Shown in pieces: positions 1 through 7,176 of a stretch of DNA of 14,531 bases. Below the pieces are notes generated by a model. The model was not told the DNA's origin. It saw only the letters and a list, made by a program, of their open reading frames with translations, and searched no databases. The DNA lies in the NCBI GenBank assembly GCA_023393045.1, contig JAEWMV010000121.1, positions 1 through 14,531 of the forward strand, given 5' to 3'. Origin of the DNA: Bacillota bacterium. Lineage in GTDB: Bacteria > Bacillota > Clostridia > Christensenellales > CAG-138. The position numbers were made by a program, and so were the translations under genes. Position 1 is the first letter of the stretch, and the number at the start of each line of letters is the position of its first letter.

Positions 1-551
1 TATATTTTTATAAGCCCCCGGCCGCGGCGCGCGCCGCGGATGCCCGCAAATGTCCCAATGGAAGAAAGCGCATCCGAGCGATGATGCCACGCTCCGGCCA
101 GAAGTATGCTTGAGTCGATTTTTTTCGCTGCCGCTCGCACATACCAATACATCCCCTCTTTCACGGCGATGGTCACGGCAGCCGCCACGAGCGCCAGAAT
201 GCCGGGGGCGGAAAGCGCCCCGTCCGTGGCCGCAAAAATTTTCTGCACGCCCGACCAGCCGATTCCGATCCCCACGGCAAATATAACGCCGGACAGGACG
301 AGCGCGGCGACGGTTTCAAACCGCTCATGCCCGTAAGGATGCTCTTTATCGGCCTCTTTGCCCGCCAGTTTGACGCCGACGATGACGATCAGCGTGCTGA
401 ATATGTCCGAAAGGGATTCCGCCGCATCGGAGAGCATCGCTGCCGAATGCGCAAACAGGCCCGCGAAAAGCTTGAATGCCGAAAGGATCGCATTGCCGAT
501 GAGGCAATGCATCGATACGCGCACAGAAACCTGTTCTCTGTTTTTTTCCAT
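1..551 (-). CDS. CDF-family divalent cation exporter (predicted Ni/Co or Fe efflux), 3' part outside window
   Basis: Inner-membrane proton-coupled exporter of divalent metal ions, reading from ATG at 551 down to the window edge (183 codons, no stop seen). The protein starts MEKNREQVSV. It carries the CDF hallmark MLSDAAESLSDIFST (residues 39-53), whose E45 and D49 correspond to the first half of the transport metal site. The family motif KEHPYGHERFE is at 69-79. HHRSDALSS (156-164) supplies H156 and D160, the second half of the site. Hydrophobic segments lie near 15-35, 50-63, 81-98 and 115-130. An AGGAGA ribosome binding site at 561-566 supports the start. Most relatives have H or D where E45 stands, so metal choice cannot be read from the site. 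The NiCo riboswitch upstream points to Ni, Co or Fe. The last codons, after G177, no longer resemble the family, which normally continues with an aromatic-Pro and an LDP motif. Confidence 0.9.
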   Translation of the reverse strand, partial: MEKNREQVSVRVSMHCLIGNAILSAFKLFAGLFAHSAAMLSDAAESLSDIFSTLIVIVGVKLAGKEADKEHPYGHERFETVAALVLSGVIFAVGIGIGWSGVQKIFAATDGALSAPGILALVAAAVTIAVKEGMYWYVRAAAKKIDSSILLAGAWHHRSDALSSIGTFAGIRGARRGRGLIKI

Positions 552-612
552 AATCGCCACTCTCCTGCTCATTTAGTTTGCTCGTGGCACGGCGCAGACT
601 TCCGCGTGTAAC

Positions 613-654
613 AAAAAACACACCCGCGGAACATACTACTGTCCCACAGGTGTG
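613..654 (-). terminator. Riboswitch-controlled intrinsic terminator before the CDF gene
   Basis: On the minus strand a 14-nt arm (654-641, CACACCTGTGGGAC) pairs fully with GTTCCGCGGGTGTG (632-619), counting G-U pairs, around the loop AGTAGTAT. Six U residues follow at once (618-613). The 5' arm is also the 3' half of aptamer stem P4 plus the conserved GGGAC segment, so the folded, metal-bound aptamer and the terminator exclude each other. This is the expected expression platform of a metal-induced efflux gene. The terminator lies 62 nt before the start codon. Confidence 0.9.
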
Positions 655-730
655 ATGCTCTCACCCTGCTGCCGCATTGCGGCCCGGCTCCATGACCCCG
701 AAAAGGGTTCATCGCCTGCTCAGTTTGTAC
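633..730 (-). ncRNA. NiCo (czcD) riboswitch aptamer
   Basis: Transition-metal-sensing riboswitch in the leader of the CDF gene. Read on the minus strand it contains ACTGAGCAGGC, then AGCCGGGC, then CACCTGTGGGACAGT. These are the conserved junction segments of the NiCo class as I remember them from the Erysipelotrichaceae aptamer. All four stems can be drawn. P1 is GTAC-AA-ACTG with CAGT-A-GTAT (730-721 with 641-633). P2 is ATGAaCCC with GGGgTCAT (712-705 with 699-692). P3 is GCCGC-AAT-GCGGC (683-671). P4 is CAGGGTGA with TCAC-a-CCTG (668-661 with 655-647). The class binds Co(II) and Ni(II) cooperatively; Fe(II) has also been proposed as a ligand. The 3' strands of P4 and P1 form part of the overlapping terminator, so ligand binding should turn expression on. 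Confidence 0.93.
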
Positions 731-787
731 TGTTGATGCACACCCCGCGAGGGCGCGAAGTGCGATGCGGTGCAAAGAGTTGCCCTC

Positions 788-817
788 ACTCTATCATATG
801 CAAAAACTTTCTGTCAA
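788..817 (-). promoter_or_regulatory. Promoter of the riboswitch-CDF transcript
   Basis: On the minus strand a consensus -35 TTGACA (817-812) is followed after 18 nt by TAGAGT (793-788) as -10. Transcription would start near 781, about 50 nt before the aptamer. The -35 is perfect and the -10 moderate. The position fits the riboswitch leader. Confidence 0.7.
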
Positions 818-852
818 GGTGCTTTTACCCCCCGCAAACCGCATCGCCAAAC

Positions 853-875
853 GCTGAAGACCATTTTATTTCAGC
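853..875. repeat. Inverted repeat between the divergent promoters
   Basis: GCTGAA (853-858) and TTCAGC (870-875) form a 6-bp inverted repeat with an 11-nt centre. It lies between the two divergent -35 boxes, 24 bp upstream of the plus-strand one. It could be an operator for the operon's regulator, but six base pairs may arise by chance. Confidence 0.25.
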
Positions 876-898
876 CTGCTTTTCAAGCTCAATATTAG

Positions 899-928
899 TT
901 GACAATCCATGCCGCATATGATTATATA
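899..928 (+). promoter_or_regulatory. Promoter of the MATE-peptidase-transporter operon
   Basis: A perfect -35 TTGACA (899-904) is followed after 18 nt by TATATA (923-928); TTATAT at 922 gives 17 nt. The surroundings are strongly AT-rich in an otherwise GC-rich window. The start point would be near 935, giving a 5' leader of about 70 nt before the MATE gene. No other convincing promoter is seen before the terminator at 14187, so this may serve the whole ten-gene run. Confidence 0.7.
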
Positions 929-956
929 TAAACAATCATTACATTCCCTTATCAAA

Positions 957-974
957 ATGTACCGTTTGTTACAT
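957..974. repeat. Inverted repeat in the operon leader, candidate operator
   Basis: ATGTA (957-961) and TACAT (970-974) flank an 8-nt centre. The site lies just downstream of the expected transcription start and 21 nt before the GGAGG box. A repressor bound here could block elongation or initiation. It is short and not matched elsewhere in the window, so this is only a candidate. Confidence 0.25.
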
Positions 975-1006
975 CCGGTTGAAAGCCCTGTAAAAAGGAG
1001 GTTCGT

Positions 1007-2404
1007 ATGGAGCAGAAACGAACCGTCGGCGCCATCGACATGACCCAGGGGAAATGCCTGCCCCTCATCCTTCGCTTTTCGCTGCCCATCCTCCTTGCCA
1101 ATGTTTTCCAACAGCTCTACACGGTTGTCGACGGTATCGTCGTGGGCAAAAGCATCAGCACGGAGGCGCTGGCCGCCGTGAGCGTGGGGTTCCCCATCAC
1201 CTACATGCTTACCTCGATTTTTCTCGGAATCGGCCTCGGCGCGTCCGTTCTGGTCAGCCAGCATTACGGCAACCGCGATATGGCAAGCGTGGCGAAAACG
1301 GTGGCCACCAACAATACGCTGCTCCTGCTTCTCTTCCTCCCTCTCACGCTTCTTGGCATCTTCACCACGGATTTTTTCCTGCATTTGCTCAATACCCAGG
1401 CGGATATTTTCCAGGACGCAAAGGTTTACTTAACAATCTACTACATCGGTCTGCTCCCGCAGTTCGGCTACAACCTCAACGCGAGCATCCTGCAAGGCAT
1501 AGGGGACAGCAAAACCCCGCTCGTGATCTTAATCATCTCGAGCATCCTGCATATCGTTCTCGCCGTTTTGGCCGTGGTCTGCTTCCCCTTCGGCGTGGCC
1601 GGCGTAGCCTGGGCGACCGTAATTTCGCAATATTTCAGCTGGATTCTGAGCATTGTGCTGACCAACCGCAAATACCCCGAAATCCGCATCCGCCTGCTCG
1701 CCTTTACGCTGGATCGCAAGAGCATTGCGCAGACGCTTCGTGTTGGGCTTCCGGTCGGCTTTCAAAACGCGCTGTACTCCGTGGGTATGCTGGTGATGCA
1801 GCCGTTAATCAACGGGCTTGGCTCGGTATTCATCGCGGGCTATAACGCGGCGGTCAAGGTGGACGGGTTCGTGTATATGCCCGTGATCAGCCTCGCTTCC
1901 GCAATTACGACCTTTGTGGCGCAAAACATCGGCGCGCAGAAGCTCGATCGCGTCAAGCTCGGCGTGCGCACGTGCATTATGCTCTCAGCCGCGCTCTCCG
2001 TGGCGCTGTGCGCCATCGTCATACCGCTGCGCACGCCGCTGATGTATCTTTTTACCGACGACGCGGCCGTGGTGGCGGCCGGAAACGCGTATCTCGTGCG
2101 CGTGATTCCGCTCTACATCGTCTCCACGCTGCAGTATCTCTACATCGGCATCCTGCGCGGCGCGGGCCAGACGCTGGTGCCCACGCTTGCGGCGCTCGTC
2201 GGGCTTTGGGCGGCGCGCGTCCCCTCGGCCTACCTGCTTACCAGCCGTTTCGGGCCGGACAATATGCATTGGTGCTACGCCATCGGCTGGCTGATGGGAC
2301 TTGCGATCCTGGTGCCTTATTACTATTTCGGAAAGTGGAAAAAAGGCCTGATCGACGGCGGGCACCCCGCACCCGATTTAGGGGAAGGTAAAACAAGCCT
2401 ATGA
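1007..2404 (+). CDS. MATE-family multidrug/metabolite exporter
   Basis: Integral membrane antiporter of the MATE family (Na+ or H+ coupled), expected to expel cationic or amphipathic compounds. Its 465 residues match the usual length with about 12 hydrophobic segments. The first-repeat signature FQQLYTVVDGIVVGK is at 34-48. The second repeat has its counterpart at about residues 246-290 (GLPVGFQNALYSVGM, then GYNAAVKVDGF). Two six-helix halves are thus visible, followed by a short charged tail. AAGGAGG at 995-1001 lies 5 nt before the ATG. Its stop overlaps the next start as ATGA (2401-2404), so translation of the aminopeptidase is probably coupled to it. It is the first gene after the operon promoter. 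Its substrate cannot be deduced. The coupling suggests a link with peptides, their breakdown products or a toxic peptide-like compound, but that is inference. Confidence 0.92.
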   Translation: MEQKRTVGAIDMTQGKCLPLILRFSLPILLANVFQQLYTVVDGIVVGKSISTEALAAVSVGFPITYMLTSIFLGIGLGASVLVSQHYGNRDMASVAKTVATNNTLLLLLFLPLTLLGIFTTDFFLHLLNTQADIFQDAKVYLTIYYIGLLPQFGYNLNASILQGIGDSKTPLVILIISSILHIVLAVLAVVCFPFGVAGVAWATVISQYFSWILSIVLTNRKYPEIRIRLLAFTLDRKSIAQTLRVGLPVGFQNALYSVGMLVMQPLINGLGSVFIAGYNAAVKVDGFVYMPVISLASAITTFVAQNIGAQKLDRVKLGVRTCIMLSAALSVALCAIVIPLRTPLMYLFTDDAAVVAAGNAYLVRVIPLYIVSTLQYLYIGILRGAGQTLVPTLAALVGLWAARVPSAYLLTSRFGPDNMHWCYAIGWLMGLAILVPYYYFGKWKKGLIDGGHPAPDLGEGKTSL

Positions 2405-4353
2405 TCGCCGACACTCTGCATCAAATCGAACGCGCAATCTGTGCCGATTCCATGATGGAGACCATCCGCCTCGTCACCGGCTACCACCGGCTGCAGGCTT
2501 CCGAGGGGTATCGCAACGCCGCGCAGGCGCTTCTCGAGCGTTTCCTCGGCTTTGGGATCGCAGCGCGCATTGACGCATATCCTTCCGCCTTTGGCAAACG
2601 GTATCTTAACGCGGACGCGTTCCCCGAATGGAATTGCGGAGAAGCCTGGCTGAAGCTCGTTTTTCCGCATGAGGAAGAGCTGTGCGACTATGCGAAAAGC
2701 CCGATTTGCGTCATGCAAAAGAGCTTTTCCCACTTGGGCGACACGCCGCTTGACATCGTGCCGCTCGCGCGTGGCAGCGCGCAGGAGGCTTACGAGGATA
2801 TTGACCTCGAGGGAAAGCTGGTTTTTATTCGCGAGGACTTCAACGCCTATCTGTGGGCCGTGCAAGAAAAGGGAGCGGCGGGCTTCCTTTCGGACTATGT
2901 GGCGGAAACGCCCGGCGCGAGGACCCGGGAGGATATGTACGACGTGCGCAAATACACCACGTTTTGGTGGACGAAGCCCGAAGCTTCCGCCCCGTTCGGC
3001 TTTGTGCTCACACCGCGCCAGGGCGACAGTCTCCATGCGCTTTGCGAAAGAACGGAGCGCGATTATGCCGCCGGCCGTTCAGACAGGCGTTGGCCGCAGG
3101 CCGTCTGCCGGGTGGACGCGCACATGCAGGACGGTTATTTTGAAAACGTAATCGCGGAATTGCTCGGCACAAGCGGCGAGGAAATATGGCTGATCGCCCA
3201 CCTTTGCCATCCCCAGCCCAGCGCCAACGACAACGCGAGCGGCGTGGCCGCTGTCATGGAAGCCCTGCGCGCATTGAAGGCGCTGATCGATGCGGGCGTT
3301 ATCGCGCCGCTTCACCACTCGCTCAAAGTTTTGCTCGTACCGGAATTCACCGGCGTCTACGCGCACCTTTCCCGCATGGAGCGTTTTTCTCATGTGCGCG
3401 CCGCGCTCAATCTCGACATGGTGGGCGGCGACCAAATGCAGGGATACGGCCCGCTGACGCTAAGCGGCCTGTCCCTGGCAAGCCCCGGACTGTGCGGCGA
3501 CCTTGCCAAGCTGCTCCTTGACGAACTGCAAAAGGAGCTTGCCGGATTTGCCCCCTATGCGCGCATCCCCACGTTTCTTGCCGCGCAGTGCGGCTTTACG
3601 GGCGGCAGCGACCATTTCATCCTGCAGGATCCCACCGTCGGCATACCGTGCCCCATGCTCGGGCAATGGCCGGACCGCTTCTACCATACGAGCGGCGATA
3701 CGATTGAGCGCATCAGCCCGCGCATTTTAAAGAAATCCGCTGCGCTCGCCGCCGCATACGGCTATTTGCTCTGCGCCATGCGGGAGGACGAGCTTTGTGA
3801 GGCAACGGCATTTTCGGCGGCGGAGTTCGCCCGCCGCCTTGCGGCGCTGGTCTCAGACTCTTCCGGCGCGAACCGCGCGCGCATGGCAAAACGCCTTCTT
3901 TGTTTCTACACGGCTTGCGCGCAGGACGCCTTCTGGCTTGTGCCCGACGCGCTGGCGGCCGACGCGGCGGCGCAAGCGCAGCGAAAGCGGCTCGAAGCCA
4001 TCGCCGCCGCCTATGCCGAAAGCTTTTTCGAGCCGCCCTGCGCACAGGAGGAAGCGGACAGCCGTATCCCGCGCCGCACCTATATTTCCCCGGTGAACGG
4101 CCTAAAGGAGCATACGCGCGGACATCCCGCGCTCGAGGAGGTCCTCCGGGAATACACGTTGCGCGAACGCCCGCTGCACAATGACGCCGCCGCGGCGGAG
4201 GTTCTTACGCAATACCACATAGACGGCCGAAACACCGTGGCCGACATCGCGCAAGCCGTCGCGTTTGAAACAAGGGGCGGCAGCCAAAAGGCGGTCCGCG
4301 CCTACATCGAAACGCTTGCACGCCTCGGGCTGTGCGTGCTTGAGCCGCAATAA
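2401..4353 (+). CDS. M28-like zinc aminopeptidase (DUF4910 type) with C-terminal winged-helix-like segment
   Basis: Predicted cytosolic metallo-aminopeptidase of 650 residues; there is no signal peptide. An N-terminal helical cap (1-60) precedes a region that includes a PA-like segment (about 110-210, containing GKLVFIREDF and EKGAAGFL). The catalytic domain has the family pattern in order: IAHLCHPQPSANDNASG (265-281, H267/H270 and D277), LVPEFTG (E315, likely catalytic base with metal ligand nearby), LNLDMVGG (D339), GGSDHF (D404, H405) and FYHTSGDT (H429). These fit a two-zinc aminopeptidase site. The last 50 residues (HIDGRNTVADIAQ to RLGLCVLEP) look like a winged helix, a tail also known in related DUF2172/DUF4910 proteins. 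The start overlaps the MATE stop by 4 nt. GGGAGGG after its stop serves the next gene. The exact substrate is unknown. Confidence 0.82.
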   Translation: MIADTLHQIERAICADSMMETIRLVTGYHRLQASEGYRNAAQALLERFLGFGIAARIDAYPSAFGKRYLNADAFPEWNCGEAWLKLVFPHEEELCDYAKSPICVMQKSFSHLGDTPLDIVPLARGSAQEAYEDIDLEGKLVFIREDFNAYLWAVQEKGAAGFLSDYVAETPGARTREDMYDVRKYTTFWWTKPEASAPFGFVLTPRQGDSLHALCERTERDYAAGRSDRRWPQAVCRVDAHMQDGYFENVIAELLGTSGEEIWLIAHLCHPQPSANDNASGVAAVMEALRALKALIDAGVIAPLHHSLKVLLVPEFTGVYAHLSRMERFSHVRAALNLDMVGGDQMQGYGPLTLSGLSLASPGLCGDLAKLLLDELQKELAGFAPYARIPTFLAAQCGFTGGSDHFILQDPTVGIPCPMLGQWPDRFYHTSGDTIERISPRILKKSAALAAAYGYLLCAMREDELCEATAFSAAEFARRLAALVSDSSGANRARMAKRLLCFYTACAQDAFWLVPDALAADAAAQAQRKRLEAIAAAYAESFFEPPCAQEEADSRIPRRTYISPVNGLKEHTRGHPALEEVLREYTLRERPLHNDAAAAEVLTQYHIDGRNTVADIAQAVAFETRGGSQKAVRAYIETLARLGLCVLEPQ

Positions 4354-4365
4354 GGGAGGGTATTT

Positions 4366-5340
4366 ATGCGCAGATTTCTTGGCCGCAGGGCCATCACATC
4401 GGTCGTATGTATTTTACTCGTGCTCGTGATCAATTTCTGCATGATCCACATGGCGCCCGGCGACCCGGCGCGGCTTCTGGTGGGTACGGAAACGCCCAGC
4501 CAGGAGCAAATCGACGCCATCACCGTCAAGTATGGACTGGACAAACCTCTGCCGGTGCAGTTCCTGCGCTATGTCGGCAACCTGCTCAAGGGCGATTTGG
4601 GCGTTTCCTATTATACGAACGAGCCTGTGGGCGAGCTCATCGGCCGCCGTCTCGGCTACACGGCGCTTTTGACGCTGACGGGCCTGGCCCTCGCCGTGGT
4701 GATCGGCACGCTGCTTGGCATTTTCTGCTCCCGCCGCGTGGGCGGCAAGCTGGACACCGTGCTCACAGCCGTGACCTCCCTGATCGATTCATTCCCAAGC
4801 TTTTGGCTGGCGCTGATGCTCATTTTGATTTTCGCATCAAAGCTCGGCTGGCTGCCGTTTTCCGGCCTTGTGAGCATAAGGGATGAATACACGGGCTTCA
4901 AGCGGGTGCTCGACATCGCAAGGCACATGGTGCTTCCCGTTTCCACGCTCACGCTTTTGAGCATCCCTTACTTTTTCCGCATTTCGCGCTCCGCCATGAT
5001 TCAGGCGCTCGGGGAGGATTTCATTTTGACCCTGCGCGCCTCGGGCATGCCGGAACAAAGGATTTTGAGCAAATACGTATTTCGCAACGCCATTTTGCCA
5101 ACCGTCGCCGCGGTGAGCATCTTCATGGCCTTTGCGGTAACCGGAAGCGCGCTCGTGGAAATCGTTTTTTCCTGGCCGGGGATGGGCAGTTTCATGATGA
5201 CTTCCATTTCCCGCCGCGACTATCCGGTATTAATGGGCATTTACCTGATGCTTAGCGTATCCGTGGCGGTCGTGATGATTTTCGTGGATATCCTGTATTC
5301 CATCCTGGATCCGCGCGTGTCCCTGAACAGCAAATCTTAG
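4366..5340 (+). CDS. Peptide ABC transporter permease, DppB/OppB type
   Basis: One of the two membrane subunits of a peptide importer, 324 residues with about six transmembrane helices. The N-terminal helix (10-29) is followed by APGDPARLL (30-38), the typical start of the external region of DppB-type permeases. KYGLDKPLPVQFLRYVGNL (55-73) and GDLGVSY (76-82) are family landmarks. The ATPase-contact EAA loop runs from EDFILTLRASG to RNAILP (about 217-245). FSWPGMG (268-274) and DPRVS near the end complete the family pattern. GGGAGGG (4354-4360) lies 5 nt before the ATG, and the gene begins 12 nt after the aminopeptidase stop. It pairs with the next gene to form the translocation channel. Confidence 0.95.
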   Translation: MRRFLGRRAITSVVCILLVLVINFCMIHMAPGDPARLLVGTETPSQEQIDAITVKYGLDKPLPVQFLRYVGNLLKGDLGVSYYTNEPVGELIGRRLGYTALLTLTGLALAVVIGTLLGIFCSRRVGGKLDTVLTAVTSLIDSFPSFWLALMLILIFASKLGWLPFSGLVSIRDEYTGFKRVLDIARHMVLPVSTLTLLSIPYFFRISRSAMIQALGEDFILTLRASGMPEQRILSKYVFRNAILPTVAAVSIFMAFAVTGSALVEIVFSWPGMGSFMMTSISRRDYPVLMGIYLMLSVSVAVVMIFVDILYSILDPRVSLNSKS

Positions 5341-5352
5341 GAGGTGCCCGCA

Positions 5353-6189
5353 ATGAAACCAAACGCATGCAGGCGCTTTATCAAGCGCAACCCGCGCCTT
5401 TTTACGGGATTGTTCCTTTTGGCGCTTCTCCTTTTCGTGGCCGCAGCGGCCCCGCTTTTGGCGCCCCACGACCCGACTGAAATCTCGGCGCAACTCGTAA
5501 TGCCGCCAAGCGCTGAGCACCTTTTGGGCACGGATAACCTTGGCCGCGACGTGCTCTCTATTCTAATTTTCGGCAGCCGCGCTTCCCTGATGGTGGGCAT
5601 CACCGCGGCCGTGATCGCCGCCGTGGTCGGCACGCTGCTGGGCGTTGTCGCCGGTTATTTCGGGGGCAAGGTCGACCTTGTCGTCGGCGAATTTATCAAC
5701 GCCTTCATGATGATGCCCACGTTCTTCCTCGTGCTCATCATCATCGCCCTGTTCGGCTCGGGCATGTTCAAGGTCATGGTCGTAATCGGCCTCACGGGCT
5801 GGACGGGCAACGCCAAAATCATGCGCGCGCAGGCCATGAGTTTAAGAAACCGCACATTCGTGCGCGCGGCGGTTTCCATCGGCGAAAGCCGCACTAAGAT
5901 TCTGTTTTCCCACATCATCCCCAACGGCCTCTACCCCATCATTTCCAACACGGCGATGGGCGTCTGCACGGCGATTATGACGGAGGCGAGCCTTTCCTTC
6001 CTCGGCCTTGGCGATCCGAACATCGTCAGCTGGGGGCAGCTCATCGCAAACGGCAAGGACTACATCACCAACGGATGGTGGATGTGCGTGTTCGGCGGCG
6101 TCGCGATCGTGTACTCCGTATTGACCTTCTTTTTAATCGGCGACGGCATCAACATCCTGATGAACCCGAAGCTTCGAAATTTGGTATAG
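5353..6189 (+). CDS. Peptide ABC transporter permease, DppC/OppC type
   Basis: Second membrane subunit of the importer, 278 residues. It has a first helix at 17-35 and the OppC_N landmark HLLGTDNLGRDV (56-67). The EAA loop RTFVRAAVSIGESRTKIL to HIIPN lies at 167-191, followed by TEASLSFLGLG (210-220), diagnostic of DppC. I place the start at ATG 5353 because AGGAGGT (5339-5345) lies 7 nt before it. An in-frame GTG at 5344 exists but sits inside that ribosome binding site. The gene follows the DppB-like gene by 12 nt, and TAGGAGG at its own stop serves the next gene. Confidence 0.95.
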   Translation: MKPNACRRFIKRNPRLFTGLFLLALLLFVAAAAPLLAPHDPTEISAQLVMPPSAEHLLGTDNLGRDVLSILIFGSRASLMVGITAAVIAAVVGTLLGVVAGYFGGKVDLVVGEFINAFMMMPTFFLVLIIIALFGSGMFKVMVVIGLTGWTGNAKIMRAQAMSLRNRTFVRAAVSIGESRTKILFSHIIPNGLYPIISNTAMGVCTAIMTEASLSFLGLGDPNIVSWGQLIANGKDYITNGWWMCVFGGVAIVYSVLTFFLIGDGINILMNPKLRNLV

Positions 6190-6201
6190 GAGGCGGACGC
6201 A

Positions 6202-7176
6202 ATGGCAGTTCTTTTATCGATCCGGGACCTGTGCGTCACCTACGGCAACGACGGCCAATCCGTTTACGCCGTCAACAACGTAAGCCTGGATGTGCAAAGA
6301 AAGCGCTCGCTCGGCCTCATTGGCGAGTCGGGCTCCGGCAAAAGCACCATGATGCACGCCATGCTCCGCGTGCTCAACCCGCGCACCAGCACGGTTTGCG
6401 GCAGCATAACGCTGGAGGGGCGCGAGCTTTTGAGCATGGACGAGGCGGCGCTTTCGCATGTGCGCTGGCGCGAAATGGCCGTGGTCTTTCAAAAATCCAT
6501 GAACGCCCTGAGCCCCGTGCACCGCGTGGGGGCCTTCATGGGCGATATCTACCGCGTTCATACGCCAAAGGCCGATAAGGCGGAGGTCGCGCGGCGCGTC
6601 ACAGAGCTCCTTGAAATGGTCAATTTGCCCCCGCGCGTGGCGCGCATGTACCCCCACGAGCTTTCGGGCGGCATGATGCAGCGCGTGAGCATCGCCATGA
6701 GCCTGATGTTCAACCCCAAGCTCCTCATCCTCGACGAGGCAACCACCGCCCTGGACGTGGTGACGCAGACGCAGATCCTCAAAGAGATTATGGCGCTGGA
6801 AGCCAAGCTCGACATGACGCGCATTATGGTGACGCACGACATGTCGGTTGTGGCAACCACCTGCGACGACGTGGCGCTCCTCTACGCGGGCAACCTCGTC
6901 GAGCACGGGCCGGTGGATATGGTTCTCACAGAACCCCTGCACCCCTATACGCGCAGCCTGATCGAAAGCTATCCTGACCTTGCGGACGATTCAGGTGAAG
7001 AGCTCAAGAGCATCAAGGGCTCTTTGCCCGACCTGAGGGAACTGCCCGCGGGCTGCGTATTCGCCCCCCGCTGCGCGCAGGCCCAAGAGCGCTGCTTCAA
7101 GGAGCAGCCGCACATGCGCGAGTATGGAGAAAACCGCAAGGCGGCATGCCACTTGCTCGGAGGTGGAGAAGAATGA
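6202..7176 (+). CDS. Peptide ABC transporter ATPase, DppD/OppD type
   Basis: Cytoplasmic ATPase that powers peptide import, 324 residues. Walker A is GESGSGKST (41-49), the Q-loop is FQKSMNALSP (Q97), the signature is LSGGMMQR (154-161), Walker B is LLILDEA (174-180) and the H-loop is VTHD (H212). The C-terminal oligopeptide/HPY domain includes LHPYT (246-250) and CVFAPRC (285-291). Its cysteines C285, C291, C298 and C316 fit the four-cysteine arrangement that holds an iron-sulfur cluster in some members of this family. AGGAGG (6188-6193) is 8 nt before the start. Its stop overlaps the start of the second ATPase as ATGA, which would keep the two subunits equimolar. Confidence 0.95.
   Translation: MAVLLSIRDLCVTYGNDGQSVYAVNNVSLDVQRKRSLGLIGESGSGKSTMMHAMLRVLNPRTSTVCGSITLEGRELLSMDEAALSHVRWREMAVVFQKSMNALSPVHRVGAFMGDIYRVHTPKADKAEVARRVTELLEMVNLPPRVARMYPHELSGGMMQRVSIAMSLMFNPKLLILDEATTALDVVTQTQILKEIMALEAKLDMTRIMVTHDMSVVATTCDDVALLYAGNLVEHGPVDMVLTEPLHPYTRSLIESYPDLADDSGEELKSIKGSLPDLRELPAGCVFAPRCAQAQERCFKEQPHMREYGENRKAACHLLGGGEE

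Noticed and set aside
346..621. Minus-strand 91-codon frame and plus-strand frames between 50 and 611
   Set aside because: The CDF frame on the minus strand explains this region with strong motifs. These other frames overlap it or the riboswitch and resemble nothing.
604..632. Second hairpin TTCCGC...GCGGAA on the minus strand just before the CDF gene
   Set aside because: It competes with the 14-bp terminator, has a bulge and no U-run after it. It is probably a by-product or at most an alternative pairing.
652..921. A plus-strand 89-codon frame in the divergent control region
   Set aside because: It runs antisense through the riboswitch and both promoters, has no ribosome binding site and no known motif.
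5344..5352. GTG 5344 as the start of the DppC-like gene
   Set aside because: The codon lies inside the AGGAGGT ribosome binding site; ATG 5353 is properly spaced from it.
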